Shown here piece by piece: positions 15,949 through 23,067 of a DNA stretch of 64,000 bases (position 1 is its first letter; each line of letters starts with the position of its first letter). The translations under genes and the position numbers were made by a program. This DNA is from SZUA-547 sp963669265. Its GTDB lineage: Bacteria > Pseudomonadota > Alphaproteobacteria > Rhodobacterales > Rhodobacteraceae. The stretch is taken from contig OY769916.1 of NCBI GenBank assembly GCA_963669265.1, positions 1,426,001 through 1,490,000 of the forward strand, read 5' to 3'. The notes under the pieces are model-generated. The model was not told where the DNA came from. It did no database searches and saw nothing but the letters and a program-made list of their open reading frames with translations.

Positions 15949-16243
15949 GGGCCGGGGTTATGGCGGCGACGCGTAAGGGGGTCAAGAAGGCGAGCGAGGT
16001 TTACGCGCCCGCATCAATCCCGCATAAGTTGCGCAGGCGGGTTCTGCGCTGATATCCTCGCCCGCAGGCCGAATCCTACGGCGGCGCGATTGACGAATCC
16101 TCGCCTTTACGCAGAACGGCGCGCATGGACTGCGGCGGTCTTTGCGCCATCTGTACTGATAGGCGAAGGCGCCCCCGGCTATTTTGCTCGCCCAATCGGC
16201 CGCCGCGCGATACTCTGACGCGACCCAATGAAAGGAAGCTGCA

Positions 16244-16582
16244 ATGCCCCACAGACGGCTGCACTCTTTGCTCTGCGCCACCATTTTAGTCGTCAGTTCC
16301 GGGCCCGCTTTGGCGACAGGGCCGATTCAGTCCGCATGTGAGCTAAGCCCGGAGGGCGCGACAGTTGATTGCGCCTGCGCGCAGAACGTCGCCGACGAGC
16401 ATTTGTCGTCTGAGGATCAAGCCATTGCGGCTGAGTATATTTCAGGCCGCGCCAATCCCATGCTTTTGGTGCAGGAGCGTGGCGAGGCTGGCGCGCAGGA
16501 ATTCATCGAGAAGTTCTCAGCCTGGGGCACCGCCTCAAGCGAAGCTTGCGGGTCGCCCAACGTCAACCCGCCGCGAGGCTGA
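16244..16582 (+). CDS. Small secreted hypothetical protein (112 aa)
   Basis: 112 residues with an N-terminal signal peptide (HRRLHSLLCATILVVSSGPA then LA-T cleavage region). The mature part has a Cys cluster (SACELSPEGATVDCACAQNV) and a further Cys near the C-terminus, so disulfides in the periplasm are likely. GAAAGGAAG precedes ATG by about 5 nt. No family recognised. The gene stands alone between lepA and the phosphatase gene, with which it converges. Confidence 0.6.
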   Translation: MPHRRLHSLLCATILVVSSGPALATGPIQSACELSPEGATVDCACAQNVADEHLSSEDQAIAAEYISGRANPMLLVQERGEAGAQEFIEKFSAWGTASSEACGSPNVNPPRG

Positions 16583-16595
16583 TCACCTTATCGAC

Positions 16596-17069
16596 TTATC
16601 CTCTGGATCCTAAGTCTGAGGCCAAACCCCTGCTCGCCGCCTCGATCATATCCAGCACGTTCTCAAATCCTTGCGCGCCGCCGTCATAGGGATCGGGCAC
16701 TTCGCGTCCGGCCGGTCCCGGCGCAAAATCCAGCATTAGCCGAACTTCAGCGCGCGACCCCTCCGGCGCCATCGCGTTGAGCCGGGCCAGGTTGCTGCGA
16801 TCCATCGCGACGATCAGGTCGAACGCCTCGAAATCCGCCTCCGAGACCGTCCGCCCTTTGAGGTCAGAGAGATCGACGCCGCGCCGCGCCGCCGCTGCCT
16901 GCGCACGGGGATCTGGCGGGTCGCCAATATGCCAACCGCTGGTGCCCGCCGAATCGATCTCCACCTCCAAACCGGCCTCCTCCGCCACCGCGCGGAACAC
17001 CCCCTCGGCTGTGGGCGAGCGGCAGATATTGCCGAGGCAGACGAACAACACGCGAGGTGTATGGGACAT
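16596..17069 (-). CDS. Low molecular weight protein-tyrosine phosphatase
   Basis: 157 residues. The P-loop is VCLGNICRSPTAEG (C-x5-R-S), with the distal acid in VPDPYDGGAQGFENVLD, the family's general-acid DPY. MDRSNLARL is also conserved. Cytosolic phosphatase of the LMW-PTP/arsenate reductase-related fold. The DPYD acid motif and absence of ArsC-specific cysteines favour tyrosine phosphatase. Monocistronic, convergent with the small secreted gene. Confidence 0.93.
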   Translation of the reverse strand: MSHTPRVLFVCLGNICRSPTAEGVFRAVAEEAGLEVEIDSAGTSGWHIGDPPDPRAQAAAARRGVDLSDLKGRTVSEADFEAFDLIVAMDRSNLARLNAMAPEGSRAEVRLMLDFAPGPAGREVPDPYDGGAQGFENVLDMIEAASRGLASDLGSRG

Positions 17070-17223
17070 GCGGTTTCGTTCCTTGTTCTGGCCTTAACGC
17101 GCCAACGCGCGGCGGGCGTTCACTGGTTGAAATTGCGCGACGCGACGCTTGAATGCTTGGCGCCCGGATCAACATGGGTCAATCTCCCCCTATCCGCATT
17201 GCAGAGATTTAGGAGACTCCGAC

Positions 17224-17616
17224 ATGAAAATTCTGACCGGCGCGCTGTCATTGGCGCTTGTGGCCGCCATGGGCCCCTTCGCGAACGCGGCCGATGTGAA
17301 TGAAGAGACCTTTGTCGCCGAATCCGCCGGACAACTCGCCGATCTCTGCGCCGCCGCCGACACCGATGCGCTTGACCGCTACGCGCTCGGCTTCTGCTAT
17401 GGCTGGCTGGAGGGCGTCGGCCAGCTTTATGAGACCATGGTCGCCAACGGCACGATCCCACCGCAAAACATCACCTGCCCGGGGCGTGAACTAAGCCGCA
17501 AGGAATGGGCCGACGTGCTGGTTACCTGGGTCGGCGCGGATGCGGAGCGTCGGGCCATGGCCCCGCTGCAGGCCATGGGCGACGCGGCGAAACAGGCGTT
17601 CCCCTGTCCGAAGTGA
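17224..17616 (+). CDS. Secreted Rap1a/Tai-like immunity-fold protein
   Basis: 130 residues with a signal peptide (about 1-22). The mature sequence has LADLCAAADTDALDRYALGF then CYGWLEGVGQLYETM and later CPGRELSRKEWADVLVTWV, ending FPCPK. The pattern C-x(n)-C-x-G-W/Y-x-x-G-V with a late pair of cysteines fits the Rap1a/Tai immunity domain. In T6SS such proteins neutralise amidase effectors in the periplasm, but many family members are orphans, and no effector is next door. GGAG 6-7 nt before ATG. Its stop overlaps the GTG of the sirtuin gene. Confidence 0.7.
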   Translation: MKILTGALSLALVAAMGPFANAADVNEETFVAESAGQLADLCAAADTDALDRYALGFCYGWLEGVGQLYETMVANGTIPPQNITCPGRELSRKEWADVLVTWVGADAERRAMAPLQAMGDAAKQAFPCPK

Positions 17617-18320
17617 ACGGCGCGCCCGGCATCGTCATCCTGACCGGCGCCGGCGTATCCGCCGAATCTGGCCTTTCGACCTTTCGCGACGCGGACGGTC
17701 TATGGGCGAAGGTGCGTATTGAAGACGTCGCGACGCCGGAAGCCTATGCTCGCGATCCGGACAAGGTGCTCGGCTTTTACAATATGCGCCGCCGCAACGC
17801 CGGCGAGGCGGCGCCCAACGCCGCCCATCGCGCCCTCGCCCGGCTGGAGCGCGAGGCGCCCGGCGAGGTCCTGATCGTCACCCAGAATGTCGACGACCTG
17901 CATGACCGCGCCGGATCCCGCGCGCTGATACATATGCATGGGGAGCTGATGAGCGCGCTTTGCGCCGCCTGCGGTCATCGCTGGGCGTGGACCGGCGATA
18001 TGAGCCGCGACGACGCATGCCCGCGCTGCGCGCGATCAGGCGTCGTGCGCCCCGACATCGTCTGGTTCGGCGAGATGCCGTATCAGATGGATCGGATCGA
18101 GGCGGCGGTGGAGGACTGCGCGCTATTCGTCTCCATCGGCACGTCCGGCGCGGTTTACCCCGCCGCCGGCCTCTCGATGGCGGCGCGGGCGGCAGGCGCG
18201 CGAACGCTGGAGCTGAATCTGGAGCCGTCGGAAACGGTCTCCTCGTTTGAGGAGGCGCGGCATGGCCCCGCCTCCGATCTAGTTCCCGCCTGGGTCGACG
18301 AGGTGCTCGCCGGCCGCTGA
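17613..18320 (+). CDS. cobB: NAD-dependent protein deacylase (sirtuin, CobB type)
   Basis: 235 residues from GTG 17613 (GTGA overlap with the previous stop). NAD-binding GAGVSAESGLSTFR, TQNVDDLHDRAG, and the catalytic His in HMHGEL are present. The structural zinc site is CAACGH...CPRC. FYNMRRRN carries the Tyr-x-x-Arg of class III sirtuins, so desuccinylase/demalonylase activity is expected besides deacetylation. C-terminal SIGTSGAVYPAAG and ELNLEPSE fit the family. Coupling to a secreted Rap1a-like protein is odd and may only reflect compact packing. Confidence 0.95.
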   Translation: MNGAPGIVILTGAGVSAESGLSTFRDADGLWAKVRIEDVATPEAYARDPDKVLGFYNMRRRNAGEAAPNAAHRALARLEREAPGEVLIVTQNVDDLHDRAGSRALIHMHGELMSALCAACGHRWAWTGDMSRDDACPRCARSGVVRPDIVWFGEMPYQMDRIEAAVEDCALFVSIGTSGAVYPAAGLSMAARAAGARTLELNLEPSETVSSFEEARHGPASDLVPAWVDEVLAGR

Positions 18321-18326
18321 GATCCG

Positions 18327-18869
18327 CTATTGGGCGTGCTTCATCTCTCCGTGCTCGCCCTCTTTCATCATCTCGTCCTGCGTCATCTCACCACCCGCCG
18401 ACGCATGACTGTGGCTGGCCGCATGGCCGCCCTTCAGCTTCTTGATCGGCGCGGTAATTTCGATCTCGCCAGCCTTTTCAAACGTGAAGGTCAGCGTGAC
18501 GTCTTCCCCTTCCGCGAGCGGCCCTGTCAGACCCATCAGCATTACATGCTTGCCGCCGGGGGCCAGCGTGACTGAGCGCCCTGCCGGGATCTCGAGACCG
18601 CCTTCGATTTCGCGCATTTTGGCGACGCCGTCCTCGACCTTGGTGTCGTGGATTTGAACCATCCTGGCGGCCCCGGTCGCGACCGAGATCAACCGGTCGC
18701 CCTCCGTCGAGCTGATGGTCGCATAGGCGGCGCCGTTCTTGGCGTTGGGCGGCGTCGCCCGGGCGAATGGATCGCTGATCGCCGCATCGGCGAGCGCAAC
18801 GGTGGAAACGAGAGCGGGCAAGGCGAACACGGTGAGCACGCCCGCGAAAAGGCTGGACTTGATGGTCAT
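18327..18869 (-). CDS. Periplasmic copper chaperone PCu(A)C
   Basis: 180 residues with a signal peptide (about 1-28). The copper site H-M-x10-M-x21-H-x-M is represented by VQIHDTKVEDGVAKM and then KHVMLMGL. PCuAC delivers Cu(I) to the CuA/CuB centres of cytochrome oxidase. An unusual C-terminal tail is rich in His and Met (GGHAASHSHASAGG, EMMKEGEHGEMKHAQ), probably an extra metal-binding arm. It lies just downstream of a DUF2946 gene in the same direction, consistent with a copper-handling pair. Confidence 0.93.
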   Translation of the reverse strand: MTIKSSLFAGVLTVFALPALVSTVALADAAISDPFARATPPNAKNGAAYATISSTEGDRLISVATGAARMVQIHDTKVEDGVAKMREIEGGLEIPAGRSVTLAPGGKHVMLMGLTGPLAEGEDVTLTFTFEKAGEIEITAPIKKLKGGHAASHSHASAGGEMTQDEMMKEGEHGEMKHAQ

Positions 18870-18908
18870 GATCGGTCTCCGGACCTGATGAGAAAGAGAT
18901 TTCGACTG

Positions 18909-19295
18909 TCAGGAAAGGAGATCAGCGGGCGGGCCGCGCGATAGCGCCGAACCCCAGCGATCTGTGATGCGTAGGAAAGGCTCATCCGTCGGCGCGAGGA
19001 CAGCGACGCTTATGGAAGTGCGATCCACAGTGTGATCGCCGCCGAAGTCGAGCGGTGCGCAACCACCTGTGCAACCGGTGCAAAGCACGCAGTCGGTATG
19101 CGAGGATTGGTCCGGCTCATCGGGCGGAACGCCCTCCGGCGCCGGCACCCGATAGGTCCCCTCCGCGCCGCAAATCACCAGCCATCTGCCGCTATCGGCG
19201 GACGCGGCGCCAGCCCCCGCCATCGCGCCCGGCAAGACGAGAGCTAGGCAGAGAATCGCGCGCAGCGTGAAAGCGATGATTGGAAACCGTCCCAT
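18909..19295 (-). CDS. DUF2946-like secreted Cys-rich protein
   Basis: 128 residues with a signal peptide (FTLRAILCLALVLPGAMAGA). The mature protein has a LVICGAEGTYRV segment and the cluster HTDCVLCTGCTGGCAP. The C-x-x-C with preceding His and the VICG strand match DUF2946 proteins, which are commonly found next to copper genes. It is 39 bp upstream of the PCuAC gene on the same strand. Metal binding is inferred from the Cys/His cluster. Confidence 0.7.
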   Translation of the reverse strand: MGRFPIIAFTLRAILCLALVLPGAMAGAGAASADSGRWLVICGAEGTYRVPAPEGVPPDEPDQSSHTDCVLCTGCTGGCAPLDFGGDHTVDRTSISVAVLAPTDEPFLRITDRWGSALSRGPPADLLS

Positions 19296-19392
19296 GCGGC
19301 GGTTCTAGACGGCGCGCTTGGTCAGGTCTATGCGCAGCGTCAAATTCAACGTGATCACGAAACGCGGTGATCTTGGCCAAGCGTTCAAACGC

Positions 19393-19420
19393 AAAAAACC
19401 CGCCTGTCGCAGGCGGGTTT
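19393..19420 (-). terminator. Rho-independent terminator of rpmB
   Basis: An 11-bp perfect stem AAACCCGCCTG / CAGGCGGGTTT with a 3-nt loop, followed on the minus strand by a run of six T. It lies about 40 bp after the rpmB stop. Confidence 0.92.
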
Positions 19421-19461
19421 GTCGCGTGATCGACCGGGTCGACGACCCAAAAGCGATCGGA

Positions 19462-19776
19462 CTAGGCGGAGGCTTCCGCCGGCGCTTCGGCCGAAGCCTC
19501 CATCGCCTTCAGAAGATCTTTTTTCACCTTCAGCGCCTTGGTCGAAAGCTCGTCATCCTTGGCTTTCATCAGGAAGGCGTCCAGCCCGCCCCGATGATCG
19601 ACGGTGCGCAGCGCGGACGCCGCGATCTTGAACTTAAACGACCGGCCGAGCGCTTCGCTCTGAAGCGTGACGTCGTTCAGGTTCGGCAGAAACCGACGCC
19701 GGGTGCGGTTTTTGGCGTGGCTTACATTGTTGCCGGTCAGGACGCCCTTGCCGGTCAGTTCGCAACGACGAGACAT
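19462..19776 (-). CDS. rpmB: 50S ribosomal protein L28
   Basis: 104 residues. MSRRCELTGKGVLTGNNVSH then NRTRRRFLPNLNDVTLQSEA and SFKFKIAASALRTVDHRGGL are standard L28. Two ATGs are close together; the second (19776) is chosen because GAGG is 8-9 nt upstream and the family starts MSRRCELTG. The C-terminus carries an Ala/Glu tail (EASAEAPAEASA) beyond the usual end. It is followed by its own strong terminator and is probably monocistronic. Confidence 0.97.
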   Translation of the reverse strand: MSRRCELTGKGVLTGNNVSHAKNRTRRRFLPNLNDVTLQSEALGRSFKFKIAASALRTVDHRGGLDAFLMKAKDDELSTKALKVKKDLLKAMEASAEAPAEASA

Positions 19777-19901
19777 CGTCATATCCTCGCAGGCTTCATA
19801 CTATCGCGGCGCGTTTGCCGGACCGAAAATCGCGAATGCGACGCCGGACGGGCGAGCGACCTAAATCAGGGGGCGGTCTATAGGCCCCGGCAGGGGCGGC
19901 G

Positions 19902-20963
19902 TCAAGCCTTGTCGGCCTTGGCTCCGTCGTCCTGCGGGTCCGCGCCGAGAAACAGCGAAAGCGCGTGGGCCGAGGCCGCCTCCGGCGTCGCCTCGCCGCC
20001 TGCGACCGCCAGCTCCATCTGAGCCCATTCGGCCGCGACGGCAGGATGCTTTCGCAGCGCGTCCAGCGCGCCGCGCTCCACCTCCGCCTCGAAGGCGCGG
20101 ACGGCCTGTTCCCGCCGCCGCCTGTCGCGCCACCCGGCCTCGGCCCGCCAGTCGTCCAGATCCTGCACTTTATTCCACACATCCGCGACGCCCTTGGCGT
20201 GCAGCGCGGATATCGACATCGCCGCCGGAATACTGTCCGGATCGCCGGGACGGCGGCGCAAAAGACGCAGAGCGCCCGCGTAATCCGCTTTGGTTCGCTC
20301 CGCCGCGGGCGCGAGATCGCCGTCCGACTTGTTGACCACCACCAGATCCGCCAGCTCCATCACGCCGCGTTTGACGCCCTGCAGGTCGTCGCCCCCGCCC
20401 GGCGCGAGCAACAGCAGGAATACGTCGGTCATGTCGGCGACCATGGTTTCGGACTGTCCGACGCCCACCGTCTCCACCAGCACCACATCGAATCCCGCCG
20501 CTGAGCAGAGGGCGATCGCCTCCCGGCTGCGGCGGGCGACCCCGCCCAGCGTCGCCCCGCTCGGGCTGGGGCGGATGAAGGCGTTGGGATCGCGGGACAA
20601 GAGCTCCATCCGGGTCTTGTCGCCTAATATCGACCCTCCGGTGATAGAGGAGGACGGATCAACCGCCAGCACAGCCACCCGCTTTCCAAGCCCGGTCAGA
20701 TAGGTGCCAAAGGATTCAATAAACGTGGATTTGCCTACGCCCGGCGCGCCGGAGAGCCCGATGCGAACCGCCCGCTGGCTGGTCGCGCCCGCCTCCCGCA
20801 GGGCCGCGAACAGGGCTAACGTCTGCGCCCGATGCTCCGGTCGGGTCGATTCGGCCAGCGTGATTGCGCGCGCCAACGCCCGGCGTTCGCCGCCTGCGAT
20901 GCGGCTCGCGAGCGCTTCAACTTCGCTTGTTTTGGTCGTGTTTCGGCTTATTTCCAGAGTCAT
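19902..20963 (-). CDS. meaB: Methylmalonyl-CoA mutase-associated GTPase MeaB
   Basis: 353 residues from ATG 20963, where the family's sequence begins (the frame stays open 100 codons further upstream into the divergent gene's leader). P-loop GLSGAPGVGKSTFIESFG; AVLAVDPSSSITGGSILGD; RMELLSRDPNAFIRPSPSG; LVETVGVGQSE; NKSDGD as G4. MeaB loads and protects the adenosylcobalamin of methylmalonyl-CoA mutase. The mutase itself is not in the window. It is divergent from the DUF3108 gene with about 100 bp between. Confidence 0.95.
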   Translation of the reverse strand: MTLEISRNTTKTSEVEALASRIAGGERRALARAITLAESTRPEHRAQTLALFAALREAGATSQRAVRIGLSGAPGVGKSTFIESFGTYLTGLGKRVAVLAVDPSSSITGGSILGDKTRMELLSRDPNAFIRPSPSGATLGGVARRSREAIALCSAAGFDVVLVETVGVGQSETMVADMTDVFLLLLAPGGGDDLQGVKRGVMELADLVVVNKSDGDLAPAAERTKADYAGALRLLRRRPGDPDSIPAAMSISALHAKGVADVWNKVQDLDDWRAEAGWRDRRRREQAVRAFEAEVERGALDALRKHPAVAAEWAQMELAVAGGEATPEAASAHALSLFLGADPQDDGAKADKA

Positions 20964-21062
20964 GGACGCGCATTTCCTGTACAAGCGCGCAACAGCAGCG
21001 CCGAAATTTGGCCGTGTTGTTACGCTCAAATGCGGTCTGTGGGCAAGAATCCGGGGCGATAT

Positions 21063-21803
21063 ATGATGAAGAGCAGCTGGAAATTCGCTGGCGTCGCGGC
21101 GGTGGCGGGGGTTTTGACCTTTAACGCTTCGAACGCGCAGCAGCCGCAATCGATCAAGTTTATCTATGATGTTCATTTCGGCGGCATGCGGGTCGGCGAG
21201 GCGGAGATCAAGGGCGCGATCGGCGCCGAAGAATATCGTGTCAGCACCCATCTGAAGACCCAAGGCATGGTCGACACCTTCTTCAGCGCGCTGGTGAACG
21301 CCAAAAGCGTCGGAGTGCTGGATGAGGACGGCGCGCTGGTGCCGTCAAGATTCCGCGCGGATGCGAAGACCAGCCGCAACGACCAATTGGTGGTGATCAC
21401 CTATAAGGACGGCGCGCCGAGCATCGCCAAGGCCAAACCCGCGTTTAAGAAAAAGTCCTATCAGATCGTCCCGGAAAAGCAGGTCGGCACGCTCGACCCC
21501 TTGAGCGCCGCCTTGCAGGCGTTGACGCCCGCGCCGGCGACCGAGATTTGCGACAGCCGCATGGAGGTCTTCGACGGGCGCAAAAGATTCGCCATCGCGT
21601 TCTCGAACCCGCGCAAGAAGGGCGACTCCATCCAATGCGACGGGACCTATGAGCGCATCGCCGGGTTCAAGCCCAAACATATGAAGCGCCAGACCACGTT
21701 CCCGTTCGACGTCAGCTATGTCGTTGATGACAACGGCCTGGCCATCGTCGATCGTGTTTCGGTTAAAACGAATTATGGCTATGGGGTCGCGAAACGCCGC
21801 TGA
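21063..21803 (+). CDS. DUF3108 periplasmic protein
   Basis: 246 residues. The signal peptide (about 1-27) ends near NASNAQQ. The mature domain, rich in beta strands (IKFIYDVHFGGMRVGEAEIK, VSTHLKTQGMVDTFFSALVN, DGALVPSRFRADAK), matches DUF3108 proteins, which are lipocalin-like in shape and often lie near outer-membrane genes. ATG 21063 and 21066 are adjacent. Function is unknown; an envelope role is inferred. Confidence 0.82.
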   Translation: MMKSSWKFAGVAAVAGVLTFNASNAQQPQSIKFIYDVHFGGMRVGEAEIKGAIGAEEYRVSTHLKTQGMVDTFFSALVNAKSVGVLDEDGALVPSRFRADAKTSRNDQLVVITYKDGAPSIAKAKPAFKKKSYQIVPEKQVGTLDPLSAALQALTPAPATEICDSRMEVFDGRKRFAIAFSNPRKKGDSIQCDGTYERIAGFKPKHMKRQTTFPFDVSYVVDDNGLAIVDRVSVKTNYGYGVAKRR

Positions 21804-21827
21804 GCGCGCGCGTCGAGCCACACCTGA

Positions 21828-22946
21828 TCACGCCAAGTCGGACCGTCGCCGCGCCGCGGCGTAGACGCGACTGCGCCAATCGATCCAGGCGCGCATCGCC
21901 TCGCGCGTCGGGCGCTCCACACAACGTTCCGCCAGAATCGCCATCAGGATCACCGCCAGCAGATAGACCGGCGTCGCCAGCGCCGCGAGCTCCATCGGCG
22001 TCACATTCACGAGTTTCAGTTCGATCGGACCGCTCTTTAACAAAGCGTCCCGCAACGGCACCGCCAGAAGCCAGTGGCACATCAGCACGCCAAACGAAAT
22101 TCGCGCCAGAAACTGCACGGGTCTGAGGACGAGCAGCCATCTGACCGCGCCCCGCGTCGCCGAGATCACGAACACCACGCCCGCGAAAACCAGGGGCGCG
22201 AGCGCATGGAGCTCTGGCGGCGCGAAAACGAACACCACGACCGTCGCGCCGATCGCCGCGGCGCCCCAAAAGCTCGACCCGATCACCTCCAGATCCGCGA
22301 CCGCCCGCACGGTCCGCTTCGAGCGCCGCGCCGCCTGCGCCAGGACCCCCAGCATGAACCCGGCGAAGCCCCGCAACAGCATATCCGCCCCGGCCAGATC
22401 AAGCCCCTCGGGCCGCCCCCCCAGCATCCAGAGCGCCCAAAATACGCAAAGCATGAGCGCGCCGAGCCCCAGTAGACTGCGGGGAATGTCGGCGAGACAC
22501 AGCAACGCAAATAACATCGAAAGCGCGAATTCGACGCTGATGATCCACGCCGGAACGTTCCATGCGCCGGGATCGACCACGCCAAGACCCTGCAACATGG
22601 CGAGATTGGCGATGAAGCTGCTCAGTGAGGCTTGGGTCCCGTCCGGGCCCGCGGGCCAGCCGCCGGTCTGCAAGACCAGCAGCAGCATCAGCGCGGCCAG
22701 ATGCAGCGGATAGACCCGCCCGAACCTCAGCAGCGCGAAGCGGGCCGACTCTCGCCCAGTGGTCAGGCGTGCGCGGTAGACATGCGACAGCACGAACCCT
22801 GAAATGACGAAATAGAGATCGTAGAGAAGATAGAGATTGGCTGCGGGCGGCGTCGCGGTCATGCCGATGACCCAAAGCCAGCTATAGGCGGCGATGCCGA
22901 TCGCAGCGAGACCGCGCAACGCCTCCACGCCCTTCAGGTCGCCCAT
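21828..22946 (-). CDS. Acyltransferase 3 family membrane protein
   Basis: 372 residues, about ten TM helices. LKGVEALRGLAAIGIAAYSW begins TM1; YDLYFVISGFVLSHVYR and LLRFGRVYPLHLAALML follow, as in acyltransferase-3 enzymes that O-acylate surface sugars. The position of the usual catalytic His at the end of TM1 (…LxH) is Ser here (AAYSW), so the enzyme may be inactive or use other residues. The RxxRxxPL motif (RFGRVYPLH) is intact. It stands alone, convergent with the DUF3108 gene. Confidence 0.88.
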   Translation of the reverse strand: MGDLKGVEALRGLAAIGIAAYSWLWVIGMTATPPAANLYLLYDLYFVISGFVLSHVYRARLTTGRESARFALLRFGRVYPLHLAALMLLLVLQTGGWPAGPDGTQASLSSFIANLAMLQGLGVVDPGAWNVPAWIISVEFALSMLFALLCLADIPRSLLGLGALMLCVFWALWMLGGRPEGLDLAGADMLLRGFAGFMLGVLAQAARRSKRTVRAVADLEVIGSSFWGAAAIGATVVVFVFAPPELHALAPLVFAGVVFVISATRGAVRWLLVLRPVQFLARISFGVLMCHWLLAVPLRDALLKSGPIELKLVNVTPMELAALATPVYLLAVILMAILAERCVERPTREAMRAWIDWRSRVYAAARRRSDLA

Positions 22947-23067
22947 TTTCTCACCTCCAGACCCCGTCAGGGCGAAACTGTCCCATCAAGGGATGAACGA
23001 CGTCTAAACGCCAAAATCGGCGTCTGGCGCTTGCGCTGCGACGCCGGCTCGGGTTCACCTCGACCGC

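Noticed and set aside
14374..16218. 614-aa frame antisense to lepA
   Set aside because: LepA is certain on the minus strand; the antisense product is His/Leu/Arg-rich with no domains, the usual mirror of a GC-rich gene.
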